Origin: Hawksworthiomyces lignivorus | Taxonomy: Eukaryota > Ascomycota > Sordariomycetes > Ophiostomatales > Ophiostomataceae | Direction: 5' to 3' | NCBI GenBank assembly: GCA_002917075.1 | Contig: NTMA01000047.1 | Span: 1 to 64,000 of the forward strand | Length of the DNA stretch: 64,000 nt | Shown here: in pieces, positions 20,316 through 31,129 of the stretch | Position numbering within the stretch: the stretch's first letter is position 1 | How the letters are laid out: every line of letters begins with the position of its first letter | The notes under the pieces: generated by a model | The model's database searches: none | Told to the model about the DNA's origin: nothing | The model's input: the letters and a program-made list of their open reading frames with translations, nothing else | Translations under genes and position numbers: made by a program

Positions 20316-21558
20316 CATCAGAAGTTCGGGACCGCCAATGGATAACGCTAATTAGAAGACACGTGACACCTTTTTAACCAGAAAAGAAAAAGCAAGAAAT
20401 AAAATTGTAGTCGAAGAATGGAGTTTTAATATAACTGACAAGAAATTGAGGAGAGGCGTATCTCCTGTAGTTTTATTATTTTTAAAGTCTGAAAGGGTTT
20501 ATCAATTAAATAACAACGAATGCACAATGTCTAAGATGAAGGGTGGACGTAAAGGATGAACTCTGGACGGTAGGTGTTGTCCTCTTAACATCCTTCATTT
20601 TTTGCAAGATATCCATTAATAGTTTTATTATAGCAAGGCACTCTTCGTCGTGCATTTTACTCGTGAATAACCGTACCAAGTAAGGCGCTCCCTCCGCCAT
20701 TTCCCCAATGTCTATGACGGCCAGGAAAGTCGATACATCGAAAAAGAAAAACAAAAACAAAAGAAAAGCAAAGAATATCCATATTGATGCTCCCCTATTA
20801 TGCTTTCTTTTACGGGTACCAAAGGAATTTTTCCACACATACATAGGGTACGATAGACGCAGGGTACTAGCAGGTGCCGCAATCAGTTAGTAGAATGCAA
20901 CACTACTACCAAAAAAAAAGGAAATATAATAGGATGCATCTAAAATGGTTAAGAGACATGTAAGGGGTCGAGTCGAATATATCAGGCTCAGCAGCCGTCC
21001 CCTGTGCTCCTAGAGCAACGACAGAGTTGAGGCTGTGTTTCCAAGTATCAACGCTCAACAGGAGTTGGATTTTTCATAATGAAGATCCCAGGTTACTTTA
21101 CTATGTGACATTGAAACTCATCTGAGGAGTCGTAAAACCACCATTACCCAAAGCAGCCCGTGGTGTTACCTAAATCTTTCCGGCGGTCCTACGATGCTTG
21201 GAAGCCGGTCATATTCTGGCGGCAATTCGAAGAACAAGCACTGTGCGCATCAACGTTAGGGATTAGCGTATGGATGTTTGCGACACGAAGGAATCACGCT
21301 GCTTATTTTGGCCGGCAGAAACGGACATACGTGGAATAGACCAGAGGGCTTAACCGGAAAGCTTGGCTAGTAGATTGGTAGCATTTCGTTATCAGTGTAT
21401 ACTAAGGCAGAAAGCGCGACCTTTGTACACATAGTGAACCTAGTTCTTACTCTCAGCAACATTACTTGCATCGTTGTCTCTACAGTATCTATCTCATTAG
21501 CAAAAAAAAAATTGCTTGTATATTGAATTATTTATTACATTATTAATTATATATTAAA
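20316..21558. other. Intergenic, no clear gene
   Basis: AT-rich. An open frame at 20506-20844 (minus, part reading MAEGAPYLVRLFTSKMHDEE) looks partly protein-like but is not recognised and overlaps A-rich low-complexity sequence on the opposite strand. Nothing else is supported. Confidence 0.35.
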
Positions 21559-22582
21559 TTATATCACCGAAAAGGCGATCAAGACAAGCACAAACAAGGC
21601 CATGGTAGTAGACTTTTCATGCGCGAGTATTCCATCGGAGGACTTAGGTGCACCTCCATCCGAACTTCCATCTGCGCTTCCAGCCGTGGCCCACCAGTCG
21701 TTCGAATCATCGTGATGGAAAACAATATCGGATCCGTTCGAGAAGGTAAAGGTCGGCATAGTTGGGTTTGAGGTATCCAATGCCAATGATTCATTAAAAT
21801 AGTTGACATCATACGCGTAAAGTACAATATCTTGTCGCGTTCCAGTATATTCTATAGTGACTTCTCCCACACTGGTATTGAGGAAGAAGACGGCAGAAGC
21901 AAATGTATTGGAGAATGTGACATTATACGTCCAAGGGAAAGATGAGTTCCTGACGCCATGAATGTTAAATATGCGTTTTCCCCATGTAATGCAAGTATGT
22001 ATCTTACCAAGTAAATTGCAGATTCGGCGGTATGGCGCAACCTTTTCCTACCGAATAATTGCTTGGAATCTGATAGTCGAAACCGCATCCGCATGTGTCA
22101 TTGCTGACCCAAGTCTTCTCGTCACCAAGCACTGTGTACCCGACTTCGTCTCCTATGTGGACTTGTTCAATAGTTGTGAGATTTAAGTCTACCATCTCGA
22201 TCGGAGAGAAATAGTACGGCGGAAGCTGGGCTGCCGAGCACACATCGCCGTTTGGCTGGAAGCAAACGTCAGCCGCCGTGAAGAAATTTAGGTTGTAGAC
22301 AGCATCTGTGGTGACGAAATTGTCGCCATATCCTCCGAGATGAGTAAGTTCAAAAAAGAAAGGGTTGCTGTCCCAGGTTGGGTCAACTCCGATGGAGAAG
22401 TAAGAGAAGTATTCTGCTTCGCCCTCGTAATCAGAGCAGTTTGAGCCTCGGGGTTGAGTGAAGCGGGTGGTGATGGAGCCGTTAAAAGAGATCACCATAT
22501 ACTCCGTATTGTTCCATCTTCCACAATTTCCATATGCGCTTCCTATAGCACAAGCAGCTATGAGGAAGATGAAAAGAAACAT
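21559..22582 (-). CDS. Secreted GPI-anchored protein of unknown function
   Basis: Two exons, 22582-22008 and 21949-21559, flank a 58-nt intron (GTAAGA...GTCAG) and give 321 residues. The N-terminus, MFLFIFLIAACAIGSAYG, is a signal peptide. The mature part has several Asn-X-Ser/Thr sites (for example WNNTEY, FNGSITT, SNYSVGK, FLNTSVG). Paired cysteines occur, including DTCGCGFDY. The C-terminus has a small-residue spacer (SADGSSDGGAPKSSDG) followed by a hydrophobic tail (MALFVLVLIAFSVI), the signature of GPI attachment. No catalytic family is recognised. A cell-wall or cell-surface role is the most that can be inferred. The first ATG of the frame is used; an in-frame GTG lies four codons upstream. 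Confidence 0.75.
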
Positions 22583-24728
22583 TTCGAACGGCACTGATTT
22601 GTAACTATACTGACGACAAACGCGTTGAGCCAGACAAATGTTGTAGTTTCTTTGTATTAATATTTTTGTCGGGCGCAGTCGCGTTCAATCGAAGTTTCGG
22701 GACGAGACGGTGCAAAGTCGCGCAATCTTACTCCTGAATCGTTATCTACATTGCATGTCTTAAAATAGATTAGTGCTGCCAATAATCCCTGAAAGGGCAA
22801 CCTGCCCGGGCTGAAAGCGATAAGTCCAGTACGCCTCGCGAGGACCTCCATAAGCCGCCTCGAGAAATTAAGAAATACTATACGTCAAAGATAGTGCCCC
22901 CTGCATGTAGCTGACAGGGATTATGTCGCTAAGCCAGGCTTATGCTCCGAGTTTAAAGGTACGAGTACGAATGTACATAGTTGTCTACAGAATCAATGTC
23001 AAGCCAATATTAGTCATCCAAAAAATAGCCACGTCAGAAGATGTTGTGGTGCCCAATATTACATGTATGAGTAAGTAATTCTCACTATTATTTCCTATAC
23101 AGTATTTTTTTAATAGCTAGAGCTTTTAAGGTAGCCGAAACGAAGAATTTTATCAGCATTTCGTATTCAATGCATGCTTTTCTTGGCCTAATCAACGTTA
23201 TCAATAAGTCTTAGGCTCTTCAATCAAGCAAGGTCTAGCTCACCAAGGGTATTAAATCATGGAGACGCAAACAAAAATAAGATTCTGTGGATTTGCTTGG
23301 AATAGTTCAGTAAGACATAAGCAGTAGATCGCGTAGTCGTTCATGTTGCCCGTCATCTCTGCTACTGATGATACGCTAGGAGGCTCACAAGGCAGTGCAG
23401 CTTGTGGGTTGTACTCTATGTAAAGGGAAGGGTGAGGTTCGGTGATCTACGGCATCAGGTAGTTCCTGGTCATTTGTCATTCTCATGTGCTCTGTAATAG
23501 TGTGACTGCAGAGCGGCTCAACAGTCGCGGCCTGCAAGCTAACTAGTACGAGGTGCACGGCCCCCACTCTCTCGCAAATCAAGTAACCGGAAGGGGATGT
23601 TGAGTGCTACCACCAGGCCACTGTACATACCAGCATAAAAAATATCAGTCCCTTTAGACACATGTTACGGTACCTTGTAACTCAACAGGGCACCCAAGTT
23701 CCTCTCTTTGTGTATATTATAGCGAATGCTACCTGTTTCCTTACAAAATAACAACTGCGCGACGCATGTGCAGTGCAACACCTTGTCCATCAGTCTCTAA
23801 TGCGGGGAGAGCTGGTTCGGATTGCACATAACGCTACGACTACATGTGGCCCGCTAGCACGACTATCTATGACATAAACATTGAAAGATTCAGACGGATT
23901 GTAGTCGAGTAGAAGCGTAGTGAGGTCTTGCATGAAGAATTCTCGTCTTGTACCATCCGATGAGGCCCAAGCTTTGGAATAGATCGCCACCGAACTTGCT
24001 GCCATCCAAGCTGCTGCACTGCTTGAGGATGTAAGAAAGTCACGTCAGTTCTGGTCTTTTGACTTTTTGCACGCTTCCAACCAATTTGACAAGCTTTTGT
24101 ATCCGTACAAAGATTTCAGCTTCGGTATCGGTGCTAGTGGCGACAAGATCAGCGCGGCGAGCCTTTCTGGTGACTTCACTACATCGCTTATCGACCTTGA
24201 TGCAAATTTATGTGGAAATTAGAATTTGTCATAGAAGGGGTGTTGCTTCAGCTGCAAAGAGTGATGTGGTGGCACTGGGTGGCATCACGGGCGTTTGATC
24301 TGTTGATGTTGCACAATTTAGGGTACAGTTCAAGCTTTAGAACGAATGCTGGCTCAGCTAGCTTAGCGATGAGAAATTTGCAGTTTTGAGGCTCTAAGAA
24401 AAGACTGGAACTGCTCCTTTGCAATATCTGTTTTAAGTTCTGTTAGGCATCTCGCTGATAAGTAGATTTATCTCAGTAAAGTGCCTTCTTCGAGTAAATC
24501 TCGTAGCTGCTTTCTTCATATATTTCAGTCTACGACGTTACTATCCAGATACTATCACTCAACAAAATTTAACCATTATATTTTCGTGTTCGGAACCTAA
24601 TCACTTCTATATAAATTTTCTACAGCGTTGAAGATATATTTCTGCTAGACTCGGTTTCAGCATTTATACTCCCTTATTAATTATACATTTTATTTTTTGG
24701 GAGGGCCATGATATCTTTCGTTTGTTTC
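22583..24728. other. Long spacer with repeat and possible decayed coding remnant
   Basis: It contains the divergent LTR relative at 23598-23687. On the minus strand at about 23790-24230, two frames look protein-like (KVDKRCSEVTRKARRADLV; then FFMQDLTTLLLDYNPSESFN) but are broken by stops and unidentified. The remainder is AT-rich with no gene seen. Confidence 0.4.
23598..23687 (-). repeat. Diverged solo LTR of the 86-bp family
   Basis: Begins TGTTGAGTG and ends CTCAACA and aligns along its whole 90 bp with the 86-bp LTRs, though with many substitutions and small insertions. Flanks GGGGA and GGGCA match at four of five bases, compatible with a decayed target duplication. An older insertion than the other copies. 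Confidence 0.65.
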
Positions 24729-25997
24729 TCATTCAGCATCTAGTGGGCACTTTGGTGGATTATTATTGACCTGAATACCACCGCGCTTCAGCTCATGGCT
24801 GTCGTGGAAGGGCAGCTTCCAGCCACCTTCGTTCTCGGGCGTGGATAGCCACAGGCGCAAGAGATGGCGCCGGGGATGCGGGGCCGGATAGTCTAGATGG
24901 TTAATGTTTTCTCTTTTTATCTTTTTTTTTCATTCTCGTTGCTTACCCTTATAAGCAGTTCGCGCGTGCAGTAAATGACAGTTGCTAACGATTTGGATGT
25001 CACCAACTTCGAGGATCATGTGGAGGGCGAGACGTTGGCAGGTCTCCTCTAGAATATTTATGGCCCGGAGCTGTTCTGGGCTGAGGGCTGGGATAGTACC
25101 GCTGTCCGAGAGGCGAGTCAGTGAGCGGACATAGTATGGATCCCATTTGCTGTAAAGGCGGTGCTGGCCACCAGGTTCGAGATATACGACTGGTTGGCGT
25201 GTGAACTCCTCCTGACCATCTGATATCTCCCCTTTACGGTCAAAGTACCAGATAGGTTGAGTCAATAAATCAGCCACATCCGGATGCTCGCGCTGCAGCG
25301 TGTTCCATACATTGTGCATGCTAACAATATCGCTCTCACCGCCCTCCAGCGCACGGTGTACACACAGCAGTCCTACTAGGTCGCTGTCATCTGAGTGAAA
25401 GAACTGTCGCGCATTCGTGCGGTAGATGCGAACTTTGTGAATTTGTGTGGCATCGTCACCCACATCCTTGACATGGCCTAGTACATGACCACGCCCGTTC
25501 TGAGACACGAAGTTACCTAAGTATGTGCCCAGTCCCATGTACGCAACTGCGTTCTTGTGTGGGCCCCATCGATCAGCCGGAAAACCTTTGAACAGAACAA
25601 ATCCCCTGCCATTCAGCAAGTCGGATCGTATTCGCGTCAGCGTAACTGAGAGCTGCGGCAGCGGAAAGTTAGCTTTGGATATGCCAGTCAAAAGCGTCTC
25701 GCTGGCTATGAAAACGTCGGCCGCGTCACTGAGCTCTTGGATCTCATCTGGCGTAAACCGATGCACCCAGCGTTGTGAACTGGCTTCGTAGTCTTCCTTC
25801 TGCCACACTGTTGGTCCTGTGATCTTTTTGGGAAAGTCGGCGTATGGTCTAAGTTTTTCGTAAATAGGATTGTGCTGTCCTGACGTGCGGATACCGTCTG
25901 GAAAGATGGACAGAAGCACCTGATCATTTTTTTGTTTCACAGGGATGTCGTTGCCAAACTTTTCATGTCCATCAGATACCAGTGCAGCTAGTGCCAT
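24729..25997 (-). CDS. TauD/TfdA-type Fe(II)/2-oxoglutarate dioxygenase
   Basis: Two exons, 25997-24947 and 24892-24729, flank a 54-nt intron (GTAAGC...TCTAG) and give 404 residues. Visible blocks are DLLNGRGFVLFKGFPADRW, AYMGLGTYLGNFVSQNGRGH, FFHSDDSDLVGLLCVHRALE (iron ligands His201 and Asp203), and HLLHARTAYKDYPAPHPRRH (distal His344), which is completed only by splicing. RHLLRLWLSTPENEGGW closes the domain. The family hydroxylates taurine, 2,4-D, alkylsulfates or similar acids with 2-oxoglutarate and oxygen. This longer fungal type has no firmly assigned substrate. The ATG at 25997 was chosen because homologous sequence begins shortly after it. Confidence 0.88.
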
Positions 25998-28191
25998 GAT
26001 GAACCCGAGAAGAGTATGGTTGTTTTTCCTTCGATATGCAAATGGATTATAAACAAGAAACGAATGACTCAAATTCTTTTGACCTGCGCTGACAGTCTCT
26101 AAAAATATGTGGTGATTTAACAAAACCGAATCGTTTACTAAGAATCGGGGCGGGCAAACGCGTATTTATGTTTCTGGCCTCTATTTTTTTTTCCGACTCA
26201 ATGGGGACGCGTAACGCAGGTGGTTGATGTTCGTCGCCTTTGTTGATGATGCTGGCGATATTCGCGTCATAAATGACGTGCTGATCGCATCGTGGGTCAT
26301 TCCCCAGCTTTACGCGGAGCCCTAGTACTACCCATATTGGAGCGTACAATAGTGCGTTCATGAATCCACTGAAATTAAACCAGCTTACTCCGCTGAACTT
26401 CTTGTAGTATATTGACCTTAGAATAAAAAGAATTTTTTAGCGCTATTTATATCTCTTTCTGGGAATTATTTGAAGCTATGTAAGGAGCATACAAACAGAT
26501 CTAAATAGGTAGTTTATTTGTAAGACCACCTATCTTGTGCAACTGCTACGTAGAAATTTTGAAAATTTCTTTTGCTCTTTGCCGCTGTAGCGTTCGGTTT
26601 CACCTCCGTACGATATCTCACAGTGCCGCACTGTAGACATTGGGCTTAGCACATTCTACGTCTTCCTCCCCATCTACTTTTCATTGCCTAATTATTTGCT
26701 TTAACGACTGTCTCTTCAGTCTTTTCATTTACTTGTCTCCTTTCGTCCTCGTGATACAATCTAAATATAAAACGGTCTTGAGCTTTATCCACTCTAACAA
26801 TCAATAAACGTGTGCAGTCATTGATGCAGCCAACGCCACGAAAGATATTCAAAAGTAGCCCTTTAACACCTATGACCCCTCTACTTCGTGCAAATACAAA
26901 TAACATGATGTTCGTAAGTGGGCTATAAGCAAAATGATCAACTATTTCTCCACCAATAGTACTCATATATTGCGACGGTACTATTTTGATCCTCGGCTCG
27001 CGGTAGTTACAGGCCTATGAATTTACGGTATCGATTTCCGGAGTGGTGCCTAGTTATCGCTATAGCTAAAATTGGAATAAACAACCCACTCAAATAAACG
27101 CTGCGCTTCATGTTACATAGATGCTGAAAAGACGCTAGAACTGGGACGTATAAAAATTACATTTATTTCCCCAGCAGAGACACAGATATTTTCTTTTAGA
27201 TCACATCACACTTTACCTCGCATAAGCAGAATGACCTGGATCATCGTTTGTTTATATTCCAACTCTACCGCTAGCTTAGAACCGCAGTCTGCAGTGGCAT
27301 TCATAATTGAAAGCGTGTTAAAGGCCAGGAGTGCATTAACAATCCTCAAAGTTCTTGCCAGGCAGATCAAGGTGCGTTTGGCTGCCCGGCATTTTACCTC
27401 TCAAAAATTACCGTCGTCTCAAATTCGTCATCCGATGCATTTTCTTAGCATGCTCTTCTCTGAAATTATCTAGAAAACTATAGAAAATACCGCATTGAAC
27501 TTAGAACAGATCTCTAACTAAGCCGCTGAATCATTTAGAATCATTTAGGACTAAGGATCAGGCTTGAAAGGAGAGATCTAACACATGTATATCAAAGACT
27601 CTTATTAGCAGATTTATTCTAGAACGGGAAATCTAAGCCAACGATTTTTAGTGTGGGTGTGTAAGGGGTCTGCTGGCAATGGGCACAGGAGAGCCCTGAG
27701 GCAATAGTATACGCCTGGAATAACGAAAGACTAAAGATACAGAAGAGAGAAGACTCTCCTTCGACTCCCAGGAGCGAAGCTCCAGGTTGAAATAAGGGGC
27801 ATCAGGGGCAAGTGGGCCGGTGGGTCGGTAGGTCGCCCGGGCGACCGACTGCTCCCTCCCCCGGTGTCCCCGCTAGATCTCATCGGTCTGCTCCCTGGCC
27901 CTGGGCTCGCCCTGGGCCGTCCTTGGGGCCCTGGCCCATTACAGGGTGTTCTAATTGTAATAAAGTAGGAAAATGGCATCATAGTATTCATAGTTAGCCG
28001 ACACGACATCTATCTAGTACTTATTTATCAAGTCACATATCGTTACGTTATTATATACAAATGATGTTCTCTTTTCTTCAATTATTTTTGCTTTATCTCT
28101 ACTATTGATGCTTTCTTTGTAACAATGTCTTCATGTGACTGCCGTACAAGTTGCCGTAATGACGGAAGAGTATTGCGAGACCAGTGAATAG
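25998..28191. other. 2.2-kb spacer with GC-rich island
   Basis: Mostly AT-rich. An unidentified open frame at 26688-26966 (minus) has no recognised motif. At about 27770-27950 there is an abrupt GC-rich block (runs such as GGGCCCTGGCCC), followed on the plus strand by CSNCNKVGKWHH, vaguely like a broken retroviral-type zinc knuckle. No intact gene is supported. Confidence 0.35.
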
Positions 28192-29694
28192 TTAAGTAGG
28201 AGGTCCGAATTGCCGCTTTATCTGAGCTCGCCAATTCATAAGAGGACCCGAGCCGAGAAGCCGGCCCCGCGACGCCACGTATCGAATGGCCGACTTGGCT
28301 TCGTTGGGACCGCGCGAGAGTGTCGTAGGGTACGGAAACTGGATGGACGGAAACTTTTGCGCGGCAGAGCTGCCGATGAAATGAATCGGATCAATGCTGT
28401 ATGGGCCGGCTACAACGATGTCGTCGAGATCATAGGATGCAACAGGGCTGGCCGGGTCTGTTAGGTAGGCAAACACCGCGTCGTATGTTCCCGTGGGCAT
28501 GTGGGTGTAGTGCAGGGTGACGTGGCTTGGTTGTACTGTTTGGAGGAAATGCAAAAGGAAATCAGCTGTGAAAAAAGTGCCTCGGAGGGTGCATGAGTTC
28601 AGGTGTACTATCGTTGCCGTTGTCGTATGTTTTTTAGGTATGACGGGCTGTAGCGGTGTCGGAAGTAGTTGTGTAGAATTTGCGGCCGAATGGTCCTCTA
28701 CCTCTTTTGTAGATGGTGGGCGCGTAGTCATATAGTACCAATGCGCGTTGAGGGTGTTGAGCTGTGGCAGAGTGCCGGCATTCAATAGATCTAGGATGGC
28801 CTTCATGGCCTTCATACAGTAATGGGCCTGCCGCTCCGCGACTTGCTTGTTTCGTCCAGGGCCATCTTCTGGGAGATCGGCTTTGAAGACCTTTCGCAGC
28901 CTTGTAGTACGATGAGGCATCGATAGACTAATAGACAAGTGCTGCAGCGATGCAAAATTCGTTGACAACGATGCCACGGCATTTTTGTTCCCCGTGATAT
29001 CGGCAAAGACGCAGCTGGAAAGACTGCAACGCGTCTGCATGTGAAACAGATCCAGGCTTGTACCGATCACCAGCTGCGACGCTGCTAATGCATCCATGGT
29101 AATGCAGAATGTCCGCTGAGCCATGTCCCAGAGGGGTTGGAATGTGCGGCGTTGGCGGAAGTCATCCGCATCAACCAACGAGCCGTTCAATTCTCGTATA
29201 GCGACCCGTAGGCGCAGCGATGCCAGGTTGTTGGATGTGTTGTCCTTTTTGCTGCTGCTGTTATTATCATCACTTCTTAGTGTACGTAGTACGTTTCTTT
29301 CCCTAATGTTACGAAATGCTTCCGTTAGGAGCTGCGTTTGCCGCAGAATCACGTCGACATCTTCATCAGCCGGTGGCAGCGACTCAGCCTCTGTTTCGTA
29401 GTCGCCAATTGCTACGACCTTGTCTTGCCAGTTCTCCATGACGCCAGTCACAGTGCAGTCCGGCAAGAGGCAAGCCAGACGTCCATGGCTAGTAATATAC
29501 ACCAAGTTCTCGAGAGCACGCGTAGTGAGATGAATATCATTACGGCAGAAGAAAGACTTGAAACGTCCATAGGACGCCTTGATCTGCAATGCACGGCACA
29601 CCAGGCGAAGCGAGGTGATGTCGGGGAGGTCCAAGAACGAGATGATGAGTTCGATCAGCTCGGTAGGGAGAGCGTCGAGTGAAGAGGGTGCCAT
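28192..29694 (-). CDS. F-box domain protein
   Basis: A single exon of 500 residues. The N-terminus, LDALPTELIELIISFLDLPD followed by ITSLRLVCRAL, is a clear F-box (residues about 5-45), which binds Skp1 in SCF ubiquitin ligases. The rest is a fungal-type C-terminal region of alternating hydrophobic segments resembling degenerate leucine-rich repeats (for example FASLQHLSISLSM, QPSHVTLHYTHMP), and no specific substrate-binding fold is recognised. Ser/Asn/Lys-rich low complexity (DDNNSSSKKDNTSNN) lies in the middle. The second in-frame ATG (29694) is chosen because MAPSSLDALPTE places the F-box at the usual distance; an upstream ATG at 29748 would add 18 residues. Confidence 0.85.
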   Translation of the reverse strand: MAPSSLDALPTELIELIISFLDLPDITSLRLVCRALQIKASYGRFKSFFCRNDIHLTTRALENLVYITSHGRLACLLPDCTVTGVMENWQDKVVAIGDYETEAESLPPADEDVDVILRQTQLLTEAFRNIRERNVLRTLRSDDNNSSSKKDNTSNNLASLRLRVAIRELNGSLVDADDFRQRRTFQPLWDMAQRTFCITMDALAASQLVIGTSLDLFHMQTRCSLSSCVFADITGNKNAVASLSTNFASLQHLSISLSMPHRTTRLRKVFKADLPEDGPGRNKQVAERQAHYCMKAMKAILDLLNAGTLPQLNTLNAHWYYMTTRPPSTKEVEDHSAANSTQLLPTPLQPVIPKKHTTTATIVHLNSCTLRGTFFTADFLLHFLQTVQPSHVTLHYTHMPTGTYDAVFAYLTDPASPVASYDLDDIVVAGPYSIDPIHFIGSSAAQKFPSIQFPYPTTLSRGPNEAKSAIRYVASRGRLLGSGPLMNWRAQIKRQFGPPT

Positions 29695-29789
29695 GGTATT
29701 ACTTGTTCTCAGTAAAACCCCACAGTGAACGGCTGATGGCCTCGCCAACCAGTTATATTTGATTTAGGACTGGTCACGGAAAGAAAGAT

Positions 29790-29832
29790 TTTTTTTTTAA
29801 AAAAAAAAGGAGAGAGAGAGAGACAGAGAAAA
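29790..29832. repeat. Poly-T/A and GA microsatellite
   Basis: A run of T, then A, is followed by GGAGAGAGAGAGAGACAGAG. Simple-sequence repeat upstream of the F-box gene. Confidence 0.8.
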
Positions 29833-30297
29833 GATAGTCGTTTTAGTCGTTGCTAAGGTAAATAGGGTAGACCTTGTTGCCCGGTTTTGCAAAGATCAGC
29901 TCACATTCATAGTGACAAAAGGTTAACACAAGATAAAGCCTAGGCAGTATACAGCCTTCTTACACCACGAAGATCAGAAAGATCTGGGCTGCCTTGTCGC
30001 GTAAATCGAGTAAGGTCTCTAGCAGGAAAGTGTGTACAAGGTGTTTAGCTTGTTGTGTTGGCCTAGGCCAGGCAGAGGCGGAGAAGGATGGTGCTAAAGA
30101 CGGAGGCGGCGGTTGTGCATTCTCCCGGCCTTGTGTGTTAAACCAATCTTAAAGAGTTCGTCGTAGAACTCGAGAGAATATGCTTAGGATGATTAAGTGT
30201 TAAATTTAGCCTCACTTTGTGTCTTGGCCTTTTTTGTTGAAGTTCTGGTGTTGAATGGTGCCTTGTTCTTAACGTGTTGTTTGTTTTTACAGTTGTC

Positions 30298-30618
30298 TTG
30301 CGCCTTTCATGACAGTCTCTCGCGGCCATTGCTCGTGGTCTGTGCACTTGTCATACACGTGCTCCTGTGGCTGCCTAGCACTGAGTGGCTGTCCCGTAGC
30401 AGCCTTGAAAAGATCTAGGATTTACCGACCTACACCAATTCTTTTTCACAATCAACAAGCCTATCTTGTACTTATCAAATTTATAAAAAGATTCAGCAGA
30501 AAGAGAGCGTTAAGGGACAGCCTCTCAGTGCCGGGCAGCTATAAGAGCACGTGTATGACAAGTGCACAGACTACGAGCAATGGCCGCGAGTCCCCATCAA
30601 GACTGCCATAAAAGGCAC
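30298..30618. repeat. Inverted repeat, two arms of about 100 bp
   Basis: The left arm (30298-30395) and the reverse complement of the right arm (30514-30618) share long near-identical stretches, for example CGCGGCCATTGCTCGT, CTGTGCACTTGTCATACACG and GGCTGTCCC, with a 9-base deletion in the left arm. The spacer is about 118 bp. It could be a damaged foldback transposon or two opposed copies of a dispersed repeat. No transposase is visible nearby. Confidence 0.7.
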
Positions 30619-30973
30619 CTGAGCCCCATTTGTTGTGCCAAAAAGCAATGGCGGAACCACCTGTATTTTAGGCCCAGTTATAATTGTTTATACGTCGTAT
30701 GCTGTGACACCATTGGCACTTAATCTAAATTCCTGATCGCTAAAGCTTAGTTTTGTAATCTTACCTATTGATAGCCTCTGTTGAAATCTACCTCTATTGA
30801 TTGTGCTTTCTCACCTAATTCACCATACTCCCTAACAGAGAGTTTCCTACTACATGATTTTCATGTTCGGTGGCATCTCCTTGACAGCACACCAGGATCA
30901 CCATTCTTTCTAGAGCCAGGCAAAAAAAGGAGAGGTTGTAGTGAATTCAACAAAGCGTGCAATCTGTGTATTT

Positions 30974-31129
30974 GAATTGGTTGAAAAGCCGCCTCGCAAA
31001 TGCAGCAATTGTGGCCAACTAGTCCACAATAGGTGGTCACGCAAAGCCTCATCGTAGTCTGGAGAGGGAGCGAATGAGAAATTGGAGAGAGGAAGACGAG
31101 GAAAGGAGAGAAAATACACTGACTAGTTG
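30974..31129 (+). pseudogene. Possible transposase zinc-knuckle remnant
   Basis: One frame reads EKPPRKCSNCGQLVHNRWSRK, resembling the C-terminal 'CSxCGxxGHNxRxC' knuckle of fungal Fot1/pogo-like and other transposases, but the last cysteine is missing and a stop follows. There is no recognisable catalytic region upstream. Low confidence. Confidence 0.25.

Noticed and set aside
20506..20844. 112-codon open frame with a coiled-coil-like middle
   Set aside because: The upstream part is an artefact of low-complexity A-rich sequence on the other strand; no homology recognised.
27950..27990. Possible CCHC zinc knuckle (CSNCNKVGKWHH)
   Set aside because: Key His and last Cys are missing and there is no surrounding gag-like sequence.
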